From assembly GCA_907164885.2 (NCBI GenBank), contig OU015490.1, positions 90,765,560-90,829,559 of the forward strand: a stretch of 64,000 nt of DNA, in the 5' to 3' direction. The number at the start of each line of letters is the position of its first letter. The first letter of the stretch is position 1. This stretch comes from Dolomedes plantarius. Its lineage: Eukaryota > Arthropoda > Arachnida > Araneae > Dolomedidae. The position numbers were made by a program, and so were the translations under genes. Below are positions 33,698 to 44,400 of the stretch, one piece after another. The notes under the pieces are model-generated. The model had not been told where the DNA came from, did not search any database, and saw nothing but the letters and a program-made list of their open reading frames with translations.

Positions 33698-34232
33698 CAA
33701 GTTGGTAAATTACAGAATACAAATTTTTTCAGCAAATTAAAAAGAAAAAAACAAATAACTTTGACTAGGACAAATCAGCTATATTTTTGAATTTTCACAA
33801 AGTACGCATTTAATTGCATAAGCAGATTTTGTACGCAGATTTTGCATAAGCATTTATAGTAACATTGTTTATCATACAATGAAAAATTATTTACTTATCA
33901 ACTAACTTAAATAGTGATTAAATTCAATATTATGGTTCCAGCATTGTCAGGAATTACCTTCAAGTTGGTAAATTATCGATTACAAATATTTTCAGCAAAT
34001 TAAAAAGAAAAAATCCCCAAATAACATTCATAAGGACAAATCAGCTATATTTTCGCATTTTCACAAAGTATGGATTTCATTGTAGTCACAGTAAAAAGAT
34101 AGGAAAATATTAATTTTTTTAAAAATTATACTCAACAGATTTTGCATAAGCATTTATAGTAACAACATTATTTATCACACAATGAAAACTTATTTACTTA
34201 TCAATTAACTTAATAGTGATAAAATTCAATAA
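33698..34232. repeat. Imperfect tandem duplication downstream of the THAP gene
   Basis: Copy 1 (33698-33930) and copy 2 (33961-34232) share CAAGTTGGTAAATTA, CAGCAAATTAAAAAGAAAAA, GGACAAATCAGCTATATTTT, GCATAAGCATTTATAGTAAC and a common end. Copy 2 has about 40 extra bases in the middle; copy 1 contains its own small duplication of GCAGATTTTG. The block probably lies in the 3' UTR or just after the gene. Confidence 0.8.
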
Positions 34233-34520
34233 TAAGAAAAGTTAACTGGAAATATTTTATTTCTGTGCACAATTAAAAAAAATGATGGTTTTAGTTCAGA
34301 CGTGTAGCTCAATTTGCCATAACCACAAAATATATTGAATAGAAGAAAAGTATTTCATAATTATAAAGAACTGAAATTAACAACATACACTATTAATACA
34401 TTATTATAAAATAAAAATTAAATGTGTGATATACAATTTACTATAGATAAATTTGATCAAAACAATAAGTAAAGTTCAAGAACAAATGTTACCACCCAAT
34501 GAAACAGATTAAAATTAAAC

Positions 34521-34640
34521 TTACACTGATTCAGCATTTTTGCAAATTACTAAATCATTAACACGCTGTAGTAAAAATGACAGGCTTTCAATATCATGCA
34601 CATCAACATCCAGTGATATTTCTATATTTCCCAAAAAAAT
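34521..34640 (-). CDS. THAP-domain gene, exon 3 (C-terminus)
   Basis: An AG acceptor at 34642-34641 opens 39 codons in phase 0, starting IFLGNIEISLDVDVHDIE and ending VICKNAESV before TAA 34523-34521. It joins exon 2 in frame. The leucine-rich SLSFLLQRVNDLV segment resembles a region found after the THAP domain in many arthropod THAP proteins. Confidence 0.75.
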   Translation of the reverse strand: MFLGNIEISLDVDVHDIESLSFLLQRVNDLVICKNAESV

Positions 34641-34946
34641 CTGAAATTCGAAAAGCAGTGTACTTCAATTTCTATTATTAGTAATATTTAATGATTAAAA
34701 TCAATATGCATTAATTCATTATGTCATGTATTCTTAAAGTAAAGAAATCTGTTTAAAAAGTACTTATGATTACATTAATCAACACAACAATTGGAAACAA
34801 CTGTTCATTACTTTTATATCTAATAGTTAAGGTGGAAGTAATATACTTAGAATATTATTTTACACCATTTAACATTTTAAAATTAACCATTAACCATTTT
34901 GCAATTTCAACTTTTTTAAACAATAATATTCTGTACATACTTTTAC

Positions 34947-35438
34947 AGATGAATCCTGACAAATAATGACTCGTCGCTCACAAGAATATTTAGAATTCCA
35001 TTTTGAACATATCAGATACTCTTGAGTAGATGCTACTGTCCACCATGAAGCTGGTTTTTGTATATTTTCTAAATGAATCAAAAATGTAGAATAATAATTT
35101 TGCTGTTGTTCAGCTTCTGTATGAGATTCAACATCTGTACTTATATTAGGCCTTTTGTTTTTTTCAAATGAAGAATGACGAGGAGCTGGAGCTTTTCTCT
35201 TGCATGTTCTAACAGACAGATATTTTGGTAAATTTGGGAATAATGTTGGTACAGAACCTGCTTTTAAAAGAGGTGACCCTCTCTCAAGAGTAAATATTGT
35301 TCCATCAGTGAGTTTAGTCACATATGACCTTTCTATACACTCTTTTTCAAAATGCAACTCACAGAGCTTGTCACGATTACTGAAAACTTTGTCTTTTCTG
35401 GGGATGGCTTTTTGCCATTTCTCCAAAAGTTCACTATC
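34947..35438 (-). CDS. THAP-domain gene, exon 2
   Basis: The AG acceptor at 35440-35439 begins DSELLEKWQKAIPRKDK, and a GT donor at 34946-34945 follows CQDSS, so exon 2 is 164 codons in phase 0. With exon 1 it completes a C2CH THAP zinc finger: C5 and C10 in exon 1, then C62 and H65 in KLCELHF, with the conserved W44 and a VPTLF version of the AVPTIF box at about 99-103. The spacing of 51 residues between C10 and C62 is within the family range. THAP domains bind DNA; members are transcription regulators or transposase-derived. After the domain comes a basic Lys/Arg segment (CKRKAPAPRHSS) and a region with no clear domain. No break was seen in any exon. The predicted protein is 239 residues and should be nuclear. 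Confidence 0.87.
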
Positions 35439-35908
35439 CTGGAATGAGTAGAATTGAAATGAACAACAAACACAATCAATATATATTTATAAAATGAAAA
35501 TTGTATGCTTGGTATAAAATTCACTCTCTGATAACTTGTTACATACCACAAACATATCAAATGAATTACAATTGCTAATGAAGGTAAATTTGTAATTAAA
35601 AATTTGAAAACCATCAAAAACTAATGCTTCATTATATACGTAAGTATCGTACATCTTTTATTGATGAGCTATTTCCTTTAGAGCAATAGTATGAGTAATT
35701 ATTTACATCTTTTTACATACAATAGAGCTTTGTGAACACGTGATGATTATTTTTGATGGGATATAGGGATGATTGAAAAATAAAACACGCTTATTTCCAG
35801 CAGAACTTAAGATGTCTTAACTTTGCGTTCACTTAAAACACAGCAGCTGTACTTTTCTCTCATTATTATACATCTTATATTAACACAAAACAATAATAAT
35901 GTTTTTAC

Positions 35909-36016
35909 CTTAGGAGCAGCAAATATACTAGGATTTCTCTGTCCAGTTTCTTTATTTCTTTTTAAGACTGATCTATAGCCAGTAGAACAACCCGGGGCAA
36001 AACACGTGTTTGGCAT
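35909..36016 (-). CDS. THAP-domain gene, exon 1 (start of the zinc finger)
   Basis: ATG 36016 begins MPNTCFAPGCSTGYRS, the usual start of a THAP finger with C5 and C10, and runs 36 codons to PSIFAAPK. The donor GTAAAA follows at 35908, phase 0. The ATG is typical: THAP fingers almost always begin within a few residues of the initiator. The start lies about 130 bases from the left edge of BEL element 2. Confidence 0.87.
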
Positions 36017-36149
36017 ATTTCTCCACGCATAATAAATTTAAAAATTTATGAAACAACTTTCACCACCACGCCGTATAACTCAATGTAAAATAGTCACTTC
36101 GATCGCATGTCGCGCCCTCTACCGGTGAGCGACAACAATCGGTTCATTT
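36017..36149 (-). promoter_or_regulatory. Presumed promoter region of the THAP gene
   Basis: About 130 bases remain between the THAP start and BEL element 2. They contain the CTCF-like motif at 36111-36128 and several CpGs. No TATA box or initiator could be fixed. Confidence 0.4.
36111..36128 (-). promoter_or_regulatory. CTCF-like motif, right of the THAP gene
   Basis: On the - strand the sequence reads CACCGGTAGAGGGCGCG, close to a CTCF core and sharing TAGAGGGCGC with the motif at 33035-33053, in opposite orientation. Confidence 0.4.
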
Positions 36150-39100
36150 TTCGAAAAATTCCCCATTGAAGCTTCCGCTTCAACGCAGAAAAGTGCAGCG
36201 TTACTTAATCCTTTGGTTGAATCCTGCATGCCCGAGTTATTTCTTAGAGCGTGGTAGAGAAGCGCGAATTTTAATCTCGGCAGCGATCCAAACACGAGAC
36301 TTGATAGTTTATTGATATTTTTGAAAAAGGAAGTAGAATCTGATGAGAGAATCAGTTTAGCTATGGTTTGAAAGATGTTTCATCTCATAAAAACAGAAGT
36401 AAATTAGATAAGGAAAAAATGTATACGGCAACTAGTTTATTGTCGACTTCTACACCTGCGGGGAAGATTTGCGGTTTCTGCAATGGAAAACATGAGTCTA
36501 AAGATTGCTTTAAAGCACGGAAAATGTCATCTAGCGAAAAAATAAAAGTTTTGAAGGAAAAAGGTTATTGTTTTAAATGTTTAAGGGTAGGGCATCATGC
36601 AGAAAGATGCCGAAGTTTCGTAAAATGTATTATTTGTAACAAGACGCATTATGCAATTATGTGTTCTGAGTCAAATCAAGATAAAAATGCAAACAAGTCT
36701 GACTCAAATAATCCGGAGAAGGAAATTAGAGAACAGAATAAATCGGTAAATTTGGCAAGTATTTCTGACTCTCCTCAGGTTTTGTTACAGACTTTAAAAG
36801 TCAAGGTAAAAGGTAAGAATCGTGATTTAGTTATTAGAGCATTATACGATTCGGGATCTCAGAAGTCGTATATCAGAAGAGAATTGACATCTGTTTTAGG
36901 TTTAACACCTTTATGTTAAGAACGTTTTTCTCATACACTTTTTGGAGGTGAAAAGATCAACGATGAGCTTCATAATGTATATAAAATTGAATTAGGAAGC
37001 TTAGATAGAAATTTTTATTGTAATTTTGATGTAGTTGATCAAGCAATTATTTGCAATAACGCTCCCTCTGTTTCGTACGGTCCGTGGATTGATGAACTAA
37101 AATCTATGAGAGTGAAAATTTTAGATACAGAAGGCAATTCAGGGCCAATTGATGGTCTTATTGGAGCAGATGTTGCTGGTAGGCTTTTTACCGGAAAAGA
37201 ATAGTTTTATGTAGTGGATTAGTGGCCATAGAATCCTATCTAGGATGAACAATCATGGGGAAAACTAACTTACCCTCTGTAAAAAAGGAAATTGCCATGA
37301 TGGCAATTTCGATGTTCGTAAGCGAAACAACTATTTCAGACCTTTTTAGCCTGGAAGTTTTGGGGATAAGTGATCCTGCTGAGATGAAGTCCAAAAGAGA
37401 AAATGAATACCTGACCAAATTATACTTTGAAGAGACTGTTAAAATTAATGAGGATGAAAGATATGAAGTAGCTCTTCCATGGAGAGAAGATCATCTTCCT
37501 CTACCCAGCAATAAAGAACTAGCCATTAAAAGACTTCAAATATCAACTAAAAAATTGCATAACCAAAACTTGCTTACAGATTATGATAATGTGTTTAATG
37601 AATGGGAATCATTAGGTATAACTGAACACGACCGAGTTGAATCTTCATCATCTCGTCACCGTGAACACTATTTACCTCACAGACCTGTTGTAAAACAACA
37701 GGGGACAACAAAAGTGCGTCCAGTGTTTAATGCCTCTGCCAGACAAATTGGATCCCCATCACTGAACCAGTGTTTAGATTCTGGACCTAATTTATTGTAA
37801 CTGATCCCTAACCTTCTCCTTAGATTCAGAGAACATAAATATGGCATTGTTCCCGATATTGAGAAGGCCTTTATGCAAATAAGTGTGCGACCAGAAGACA
37901 GAAATTATCTCAAGTTTTTTTTGGTGGGATGGAAAGAATGAGGATCCGAAGGCAATGCGGCATGCTCATGTAGTGTTTGGTGTGAAGAGCAGTCCCTTTC
38001 TCTTAGAAGCAATTCTTAGTATTAAAATATCACTTGAAGAAATATTTAAAAAATTCGAAATATAATCAGAGATTCGTTCACCGACTTCTTCGAAGTTTTT
38101 ATATCGATGATTTAGTTACAAGTTTGGATAACGAGTCAGAAATATTACCATTCATTGAAGAGTCTCATCACATTTTGGCTGAAGGAAAATTCAACTTGAG
38201 AGGATGGCAGTATACAGGAGATGATGATCCAGAGCAGGTTACTTCAGTTCTAGGATTTTTTTGGAATCGCAGAGAAGATGAACTAAAAGTTAATTTGGAT
38301 TGGCTGGAAAAATACAGCCTTGAAATCGTATCGAAGAGAGTATGGACCTGTGCACATAGGAGTCCGTTGCGGAGCGTTAGGGCCTGTTCACATAGGAGTC
38401 CGTTGCGTAGCGATAAAGTATTGAAATATATTTAATCAATGACAAACCTCCAAACGATTAGCAACGAAATTTTTAACGCCTATGATTGGTTTATTTTCGT
38501 CTCAACGTCATCTTTCCTTTAACGCAACGCAATGGACTCTAATTAAGCAACGGACTCTAATCTCCTATGTGAACAGGTCCTTAAAGTATTGAAATATATT
38601 TAACCAATGACAAACCTCCAAACGATTAGCAATGAAATTTTTAACGCCTATGATTGGTTTATTTTCGTCTCAACGTCATCTTTCCCTTAACGCTACGCAA
38701 CGGACTCCTATGTGAACAGACCCTAATTCTTTCCGTGACACAGAATTTTTGATCCAATTGGATTTTTATGTCCTGCCCTCTTAATTCCCAAGCTAATGTT
38801 ACAAAAGATGTGAAGAGACAATATCCCGTGGGATAGAGAAGTTGAAGATAATAACAAGCAAGAGTTTCTAAGATGGTTTGAAGAGTTAAATTCCTTGAAG
38901 ATTTTGTCTATTGCTCGTTGTTTTTCTCATGCAGCAAGTTGTGTTCAGTGCAGTTTTAACGTTCATACATTTTGCGATGCCAGTCAAATTGCGTACGCAG
39001 CAGCTGTTTTTGTTCGTATAGAGTATGCTGATGTTGCTCAGGTACATCTTTTGGCTGCCAAATCAAGAGTTGCTCCAGTAAAACCAATCACAATTCCTCG

Positions 39101-39748
39101 TCTGGAGTTACTGGCTGCAACGGTGGGAGCACGATTATGCAAATCAGTGATCAACGCACTTCAGTGGGAAAGTATAGAACAACTTTTTTGGACTGATTCA
39201 ACTACTGTATTGAGTTGGATTCAGCGGGAAGAAAATTGGACAGTTTTTGTCAATAATCGAGTCATAGAGATTACGAAACTGACTGATCCTGTTTTTTGGA
39301 AACATCTTCCCGGAACTCAAAATCCTGCAGATTTGCCTACAAGAGGGTGTTCTGCCCAACAACTTTTCTCCAGTAGATGGTGGGAGGGACCCACGTGGCT
39401 TCGAAAAGCTAAAGAAAACTGGCCTCTTACAAAACCTGTCTTCGATGAACAATCTGTCATAAAAGAAAGAAGAAAAACTAACATAACTTCCAACAGTATT
39501 CAGATCATTTCCTCTTTAAACCAGTACAGAGAATTTTCCCATTGGATGTTTCCTCCTCGTGGTTCAAAGATCGTCAGAAGGACATGCATGAAAATGCTAA
39601 CAATGAGTTTTCCCGTGAAACCCCTAACAATCAGACAGTACCTGTTGCTTTCAAATCAAGAAGTGGAAGGGTTATTAAACACCCCTTTTGTGATTTTTTT
39701 GTTAGCTTTAGAGTTAAGTTGTTTTTCCACCAACTTAAGGTGGGAGGA
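36150..39748 (+). pseudogene. BEL/Pao element 2: truncated gag-pol with internal deletion
   Basis: The 5' end is lost; the first recognisable residues, near 36175, are the end of the gag core (LLNPLVESCMPELFLRAW, a TAG follows). Then come zinc knuckles (CGFCNGKHESKDC, CFKCLRVGHHAERC, CIICNKTHYAIMC), a protease with YDSGSQKSYI, and the reverse transcriptase (YLPHRPVVK, KVRPVFNASARQIG, VVFGVKSSPFLLEA, FYIDDLVTS, so the YxDD box is intact). Stops occur at 36917 and 37202, and the frame shifts near 37910. A MITE cluster (38344-38723) splits the region before RNase H (FNVHTFCDASQIAYAA, FWTDSTTVLSW). Integrase and DUF5641 are missing: sequence jumps near 39540 to the C-terminal tail (FKSRSGRVIKHP). 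It is diverged from BEL element 1 and lies in the opposite orientation. Confidence 0.88.
38344..38723. mobile_element. Nested Harbinger-like MITEs in BEL element 2
   Basis: The ends read GGGCCTGTTCACATAGGAGT (from 38380) and, inverted, CTATGTGAACAGACCC (to 38723). A partial copy of the same end occupies 38344-38379. The 125-base body beginning AAAGTATTGAAATATATTTAA occurs twice in tandem, at about 38409 and 38582, with near identity. Internal TIR fragments show one copy landed in another. Confidence 0.8.
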
Positions 39749-39930
39749 TGTCAAGTCCATGGTGTTTTTTCCCTATGTTTAAAAGGTTTGTCTTGTTTTA
39801 TGTGGCAACAGCGATTTGTATTCTAACGATAATAAAATTTAATTAGACAAGGCATTTACAGTCCATGATATGTTGCTAGCATAATTATTCCCTTTTTATT
39901 GAAATTTTTAATGTGATATTCAGGGGAACA
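39749..39930 (+). repeat. Probable 3' LTR of BEL element 2
   Basis: A polypurine tract (AAGGTGGGAGGA) is followed by TGTCAAGTCC, the expected start of a BEL LTR. The end is a guess: CAGGGGAACA at about 39921-39930 is the nearest plausible terminus. There is no 5' LTR to compare with. Confidence 0.5.
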
Positions 39931-40628
39931 TTTTTTTTATCCACAGGAGTATTTTATTATTGACAGCAAGTGTCTGTAACTTTCGAATAACTTTTTGCAG
40001 CTGAAAGTTTCAGCCGCTAAACAGTATCATATGCGGGCCCGATTCAAATATAACAGCGGACGGGTTTTTTCGGCTATTTCACTATTCGGTTAATTCGAAT
40101 TTAGATGTCCGAAGAGAGCGAAATAGCCGATTGCTGATTACCGAACTCTTTTCTCTCATCGCTAAGTGGTTTACATCGATTTCTTTGGCGCCATTTTGTT
40201 TTGGATTAAAGTTTTGACTAATTTTTACTGTTTTCAAGCTTGTAATAAACTCTTTCTTGCATTTTTGAATAATCTAAATTCTATATATATTGTTGTTTCG
40301 TAAAACACGTAATAAATAAGCAAAGGTTAATCTTTAGCAAGTGCACTTTAAAAATTACCCAGGGGGCCTTCTTGGAGCCCTTTGGAGAACAAAACTAAGA
40401 AAACCTATGGAGACAACCAATTTGCGGAGACTTTTATCAGAATCCTATTCATAATTAACGAAATTCCTAATATGTAAACATTTTTATATTTAAGATCTAT
40501 GATTTTTGAAAAGATAATGTCTGGGAAAAAATAACGAGAGCTGGAGGATTGTACAGGGCGTCCTTAAAGGATTGACTCATAAGTGGAACTTATTGGAGTG
40601 TAGAGTGGTGTTGCCTGAAGACCGCTTA
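39931..40628 (+). other. Intergenic stretch upstream of the GPR107-type gene
   Basis: No coding sequence. It holds an inverted repeat, CGGCTATTTC (40071-40080) with GAAATAGCCG (40120-40129), and a GGCGCCATTTTG box (40187-40198) that resembles a YY1 site. A 5' non-coding exon of the following gene could begin here, but none was proven. Confidence 0.4.
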
Positions 40629-40994
40629 GGGCGTCCTCACATAGGAGTCCGGTAACGGAAGCGTTAATGTATTGAAATATATTTAACCAAAGACAAACCT
40701 CCGAACGATTAGCAACGAAATTTTTAAAGCCTGTGATTAGTTTATTTTCGCCTCAGCACCATCTTTCCTTTTAGGGCCTGTTTACATAGGAGTCCGTAGC
40801 ATTGCGTAAGGAAAAGATGATGTTAGACGAAAATAAACCAATCATATGCCTCAAAACGATTAGCAATGAAATTTTTAACGCCTATGATTGGTTTATTTTC
40901 GTCCCAACGTCATCTTTTCCTTAACGCAACGCAATGGTCTCCTATGTGAACAGGCCCTTACGCTTCGCTACCGGAGTCCTATGTGAACCGGCCA
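40629..40994. mobile_element. Outer Harbinger-like MITE with a second copy nested inside
   Basis: The outer ends are GGGCGTCCTCACATAGGAGT and, inverted, GGAGTCCTATGTGAACCGGCC. Its body matches the copies at 38.4-38.7 kb. It is interrupted at 40774-40957. Confidence 0.75.
40774..40957. mobile_element. Inner Harbinger-like fold-back MITE
   Basis: The 184-base element begins GGGCCTGTTTACATAGGAGT and ends CTCCTATGTGAACAGGCCC. TTA is present on both sides (40771-40773, 40958-40960), the 3-bp duplication expected of PIF/Harbinger. The two arms are complementary over about 75 bases, so it could fold into one long hairpin. Confidence 0.82.
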
Positions 40995-41045
40995 CTTTAC
41001 AAATGGATTATGATTTCCCTCAACTAAGACCGACTAAACTACAAG

Positions 41046-41053
41046 TGACGTCA
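41046..41053 (+). promoter_or_regulatory. CRE-type palindrome upstream of the GPR107-type gene
   Basis: TGACGTCA is a perfect cAMP response element core, about 330 bases before the ATG at 41385. Its use is inferred from position only. Confidence 0.5.
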
Positions 41054-41384
41054 TGCTAGGAAAACAAACGCCCCTAGTCACCTGTTTGATTTGGATTTTA
41101 TTTACTATTTTTTTTTATCACTCTTATGTTAATAATAAAATTGTGAAGATTATTTTTTATACTCTTAAAGCTTCTGATACTATTTTAGAAATATGTAATT
41201 TTATTATTATGTTATCTTAATACGTTATTTATTTTAAAAACGAATATATTAAGGAGGAATCCTACTCTTCAACCCTGTTAAAGTTATGATTATCTTGCAT
41301 ATGATGTGAAAATTTCATGGCAGTGTTGTTTTGAATCACCTTTTAATGTGATTTTATTGTACTTTGAGAATAACTGTTAAAAAA

Positions 41385-41474
41385 ATGACTTATCGAATAC
41401 CTAAATTATTTATTTTTTCTTTAATAATGTTCTTTTCTGGTGTAAATTGTAGGAAACATCAACTGAATTTAGAT
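41385..41474 (+). CDS. GPR107: GPR107-type gene, exon 1 (signal peptide)
   Basis: ATG 41385-41387 opens 30 codons ending RKHQLNLD, followed by GTAAGT at 41475. The N-terminal 22 residues are a hydrophobic signal sequence. The ATG was chosen because it lies directly before this sequence and the phase fits exon 2. Confidence 0.85.
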
Positions 41475-44400
41475 GTAAGTTAAAGAGATGAGTGTATTAG
41501 CAAATTAAAATATCTATTCAACAATACAATTATATATCAGTGTGTCATTTTTAGTACAATTCAATATCCGTTATTCTATGTAATTACAGTAATTATATTA
41601 CATAGCTTTGAATCCGAACATGAATATCTGAAAAAACGAAAAAATTGGAGCAAAATAAAAAAAAATGTTTGTAATTAGTTATTTGTGCATTCACGGGTAA
41701 TTTTAACATAAATTTGCGATTCTGTTGTTTTTTTATAAGTAGATAATGTCGTGAAAGGTAAATTTCGTTCCCGATTTTTACCCCGAACAATTGTTTATCC
41801 ATGTTTGTACTAGTAAATATTTTGTTGCAAAATTGTGCAGCAATTTTGTTATATATTAATTTTTGAACCTATTATTATTTTAGTATCGTGTCATATTACT
41901 TGTATTGAGTAAATACTTAATTTGACTTCTGTAATAAATTTGATATTTCACTACAGTTTATAATAATTTTTAGCATGTATCCTTAATTTGTAGTACTATA
42001 GTTAAATTTGTTATATTGCTATACTACTAGTTATTCTAAACTGATCCCTACGAATAACTGGGTCCAATATCAATTACTGACATGCTTAATCTTGAGCTCT
42101 TCATTGAGTTACAACAATCTTTAGATTCTTGTAAATTTGCCCTCATTTAACTTAATTTCGTAAGTGAAACAAAACTAAAATGATTTTGTGATTGTATTAT
42201 TTATTTTGCAGTTGTGAAAGTGTACCAAGCTTCCCTAGTTAGTCATAAATCAGCTTCTAGAGATTGAAATTTTCCCCAAAATCTTCCTCAAAGCTTCAGA
42301 TATTCTTTTATTAATTAAATCATATTTAGAGCTGCTTTGAGAAAATGCTATGTATGGACTTAGTTTTTTTCTGACCCCAGTTTAACATTGTTTATTCTAA
42401 CAAATCAATCATTAATTAATTATTCTAAATTTATTTATTTTTCAAAATTTAGTTGTTTATGAACATACATTGGCTCTTTGTTGTGTTAGCTAGGAGTAAT
42501 AAACATGAATTATTCTATTTATTATATTCCTTGAACCAAATACCAAGAAGCTTTCTTTATATAATTTAATTTAGAAAAAGGTATGTGTATATACTGAGGC
42601 TATAGACTTATTATAATCAGCTGGTGTATTTATTTTATCGTGTTGGTTTGATAAATCTTTTGCTAAATTTCACTCTTAGATTAGTTTTTTTGGTTTTTGC
42701 AGTATTTTATTGAAAAAAATATATAATTTAAATATTTTTTGACTAACTCATGAATTTAAAAAAAATAAGAGCCATATAAATAAGTAAAAATACTATAATT
42801 ATAAAAAAAAAAAAAAAAAGTATTGTAAGTGAGTAATCAGAAAATTATATTCATTTGAGACAGCAGCAAGACATTGATATAATATGATGTGCATTCATAA
42901 ATTTCTTCCAAACAGAGCATGTGCTGTAATGTGAAAGGAACAAAAGTTCTGTCTTTAGATCTGCTGACAGATGTAAATCATATCTTTCTCTCAGAACTTA
43001 GGCTACATTCATGCTGTATTACATAATTAGATGTTTAAATATTTAATTACATTGCAAGATATTTAATATAATCATGAATAAATTAAGGAATAAAGGTTTC
43101 AGACACCTGAAATTTCAGCTATTTTTTTACTTATAATGAATATTTTAAATTATCAAATTATATATATTTATATATATATTTATTAAGCAATCTTATAGAG
43201 GGATTATTATCAACACATACAGTATATAATAAATCTGTAGTAGTTACTAGCTGTTGAACTTAAGAAATATAGATTATATTATTTTTATATTTCTCTCTCA
43301 ATGTCATTGAATACCCGGATATGGTTTACTTACCATTAACCAGGAAGTTTAAAAAATTTGAAATCTGAATAATATATTTTGTTCTGAAATTGATTTAGGA
43401 GGGTATAAAACTGAGATGCTACTCTTGAACATAATAAGCATATAATTCCATGATGATTTTTTTAAAACTTTTTTTTTTTCTTCTTTCTTTTCTTTTTGAA
43501 GAGTATTTATAAGCATGAATACTATCTTGTTAGTGCATGGTGCATGAGAAGATTTTTGTATTTAAAAAATTGTAAAAAGTAATTAAGATTTTTAAGCACT
43601 CTAAAATTTTGTTCAGTGTTATAGAATATTTATACTTTGGAATGCAGATTGTAAATTTACTAGATGAATGTTTTCTCTTCTCAACCTGATTTTATTTACA
43701 CACATCATAATTTATTTTAATTTAAAAGTTCTACTTTTCTTTATATAGGATGATATTAGGAGTTACTTTCGCATATCAACGTTTGGTTTCTGGGCTGGTG
43801 GAAAACTAGAGGTTAAACTGAATCATCTTACTTTCTATTCCAAGTTTAATCCTAAGGTAAAGACATCTTTTTTTAAGTATTAATTTATTATTTAATTTCA
43901 TATAAAAAAATGTGCATGAAAATATTTATAGTCTTCATAATTTGTATGAATCTGTATGCATGTATACTTTTGAGGATTAATCATTACAAAATAGTTATAC
44001 AGCCTTTAAAAATTCTTTGTTCTTATTTTCTCATCATTTATACTGTTTCCTGTTTTAAGTTTAATTGAGTACTGAATCTGGTAAAGTTGTTTTCAATTGT
44101 TTCAATTTTCCCATTATACTCATGGATTAATTATAAACAAACTGAAATTGAAACCACTTCAAATAGGTTTAAATTAAAAAATTTCATTGCTGTTTTATAC
44201 TGTTTAAAGACAGTAATCTGGAGATGTTGATTTTAAACACTTAAACTTTTGTAATAACTACTTTGTTATAACTAGTACATAAAAATTCCTTTAAAAAATC
44301 AGCTAAGTATTGGTCTTATCAAAGTTTTATTTATTTATTTGAAAAAAATTTATTTAATTTTAAACCAGCAGTTTATCCAGAATCATATACCTGGGGGAGA

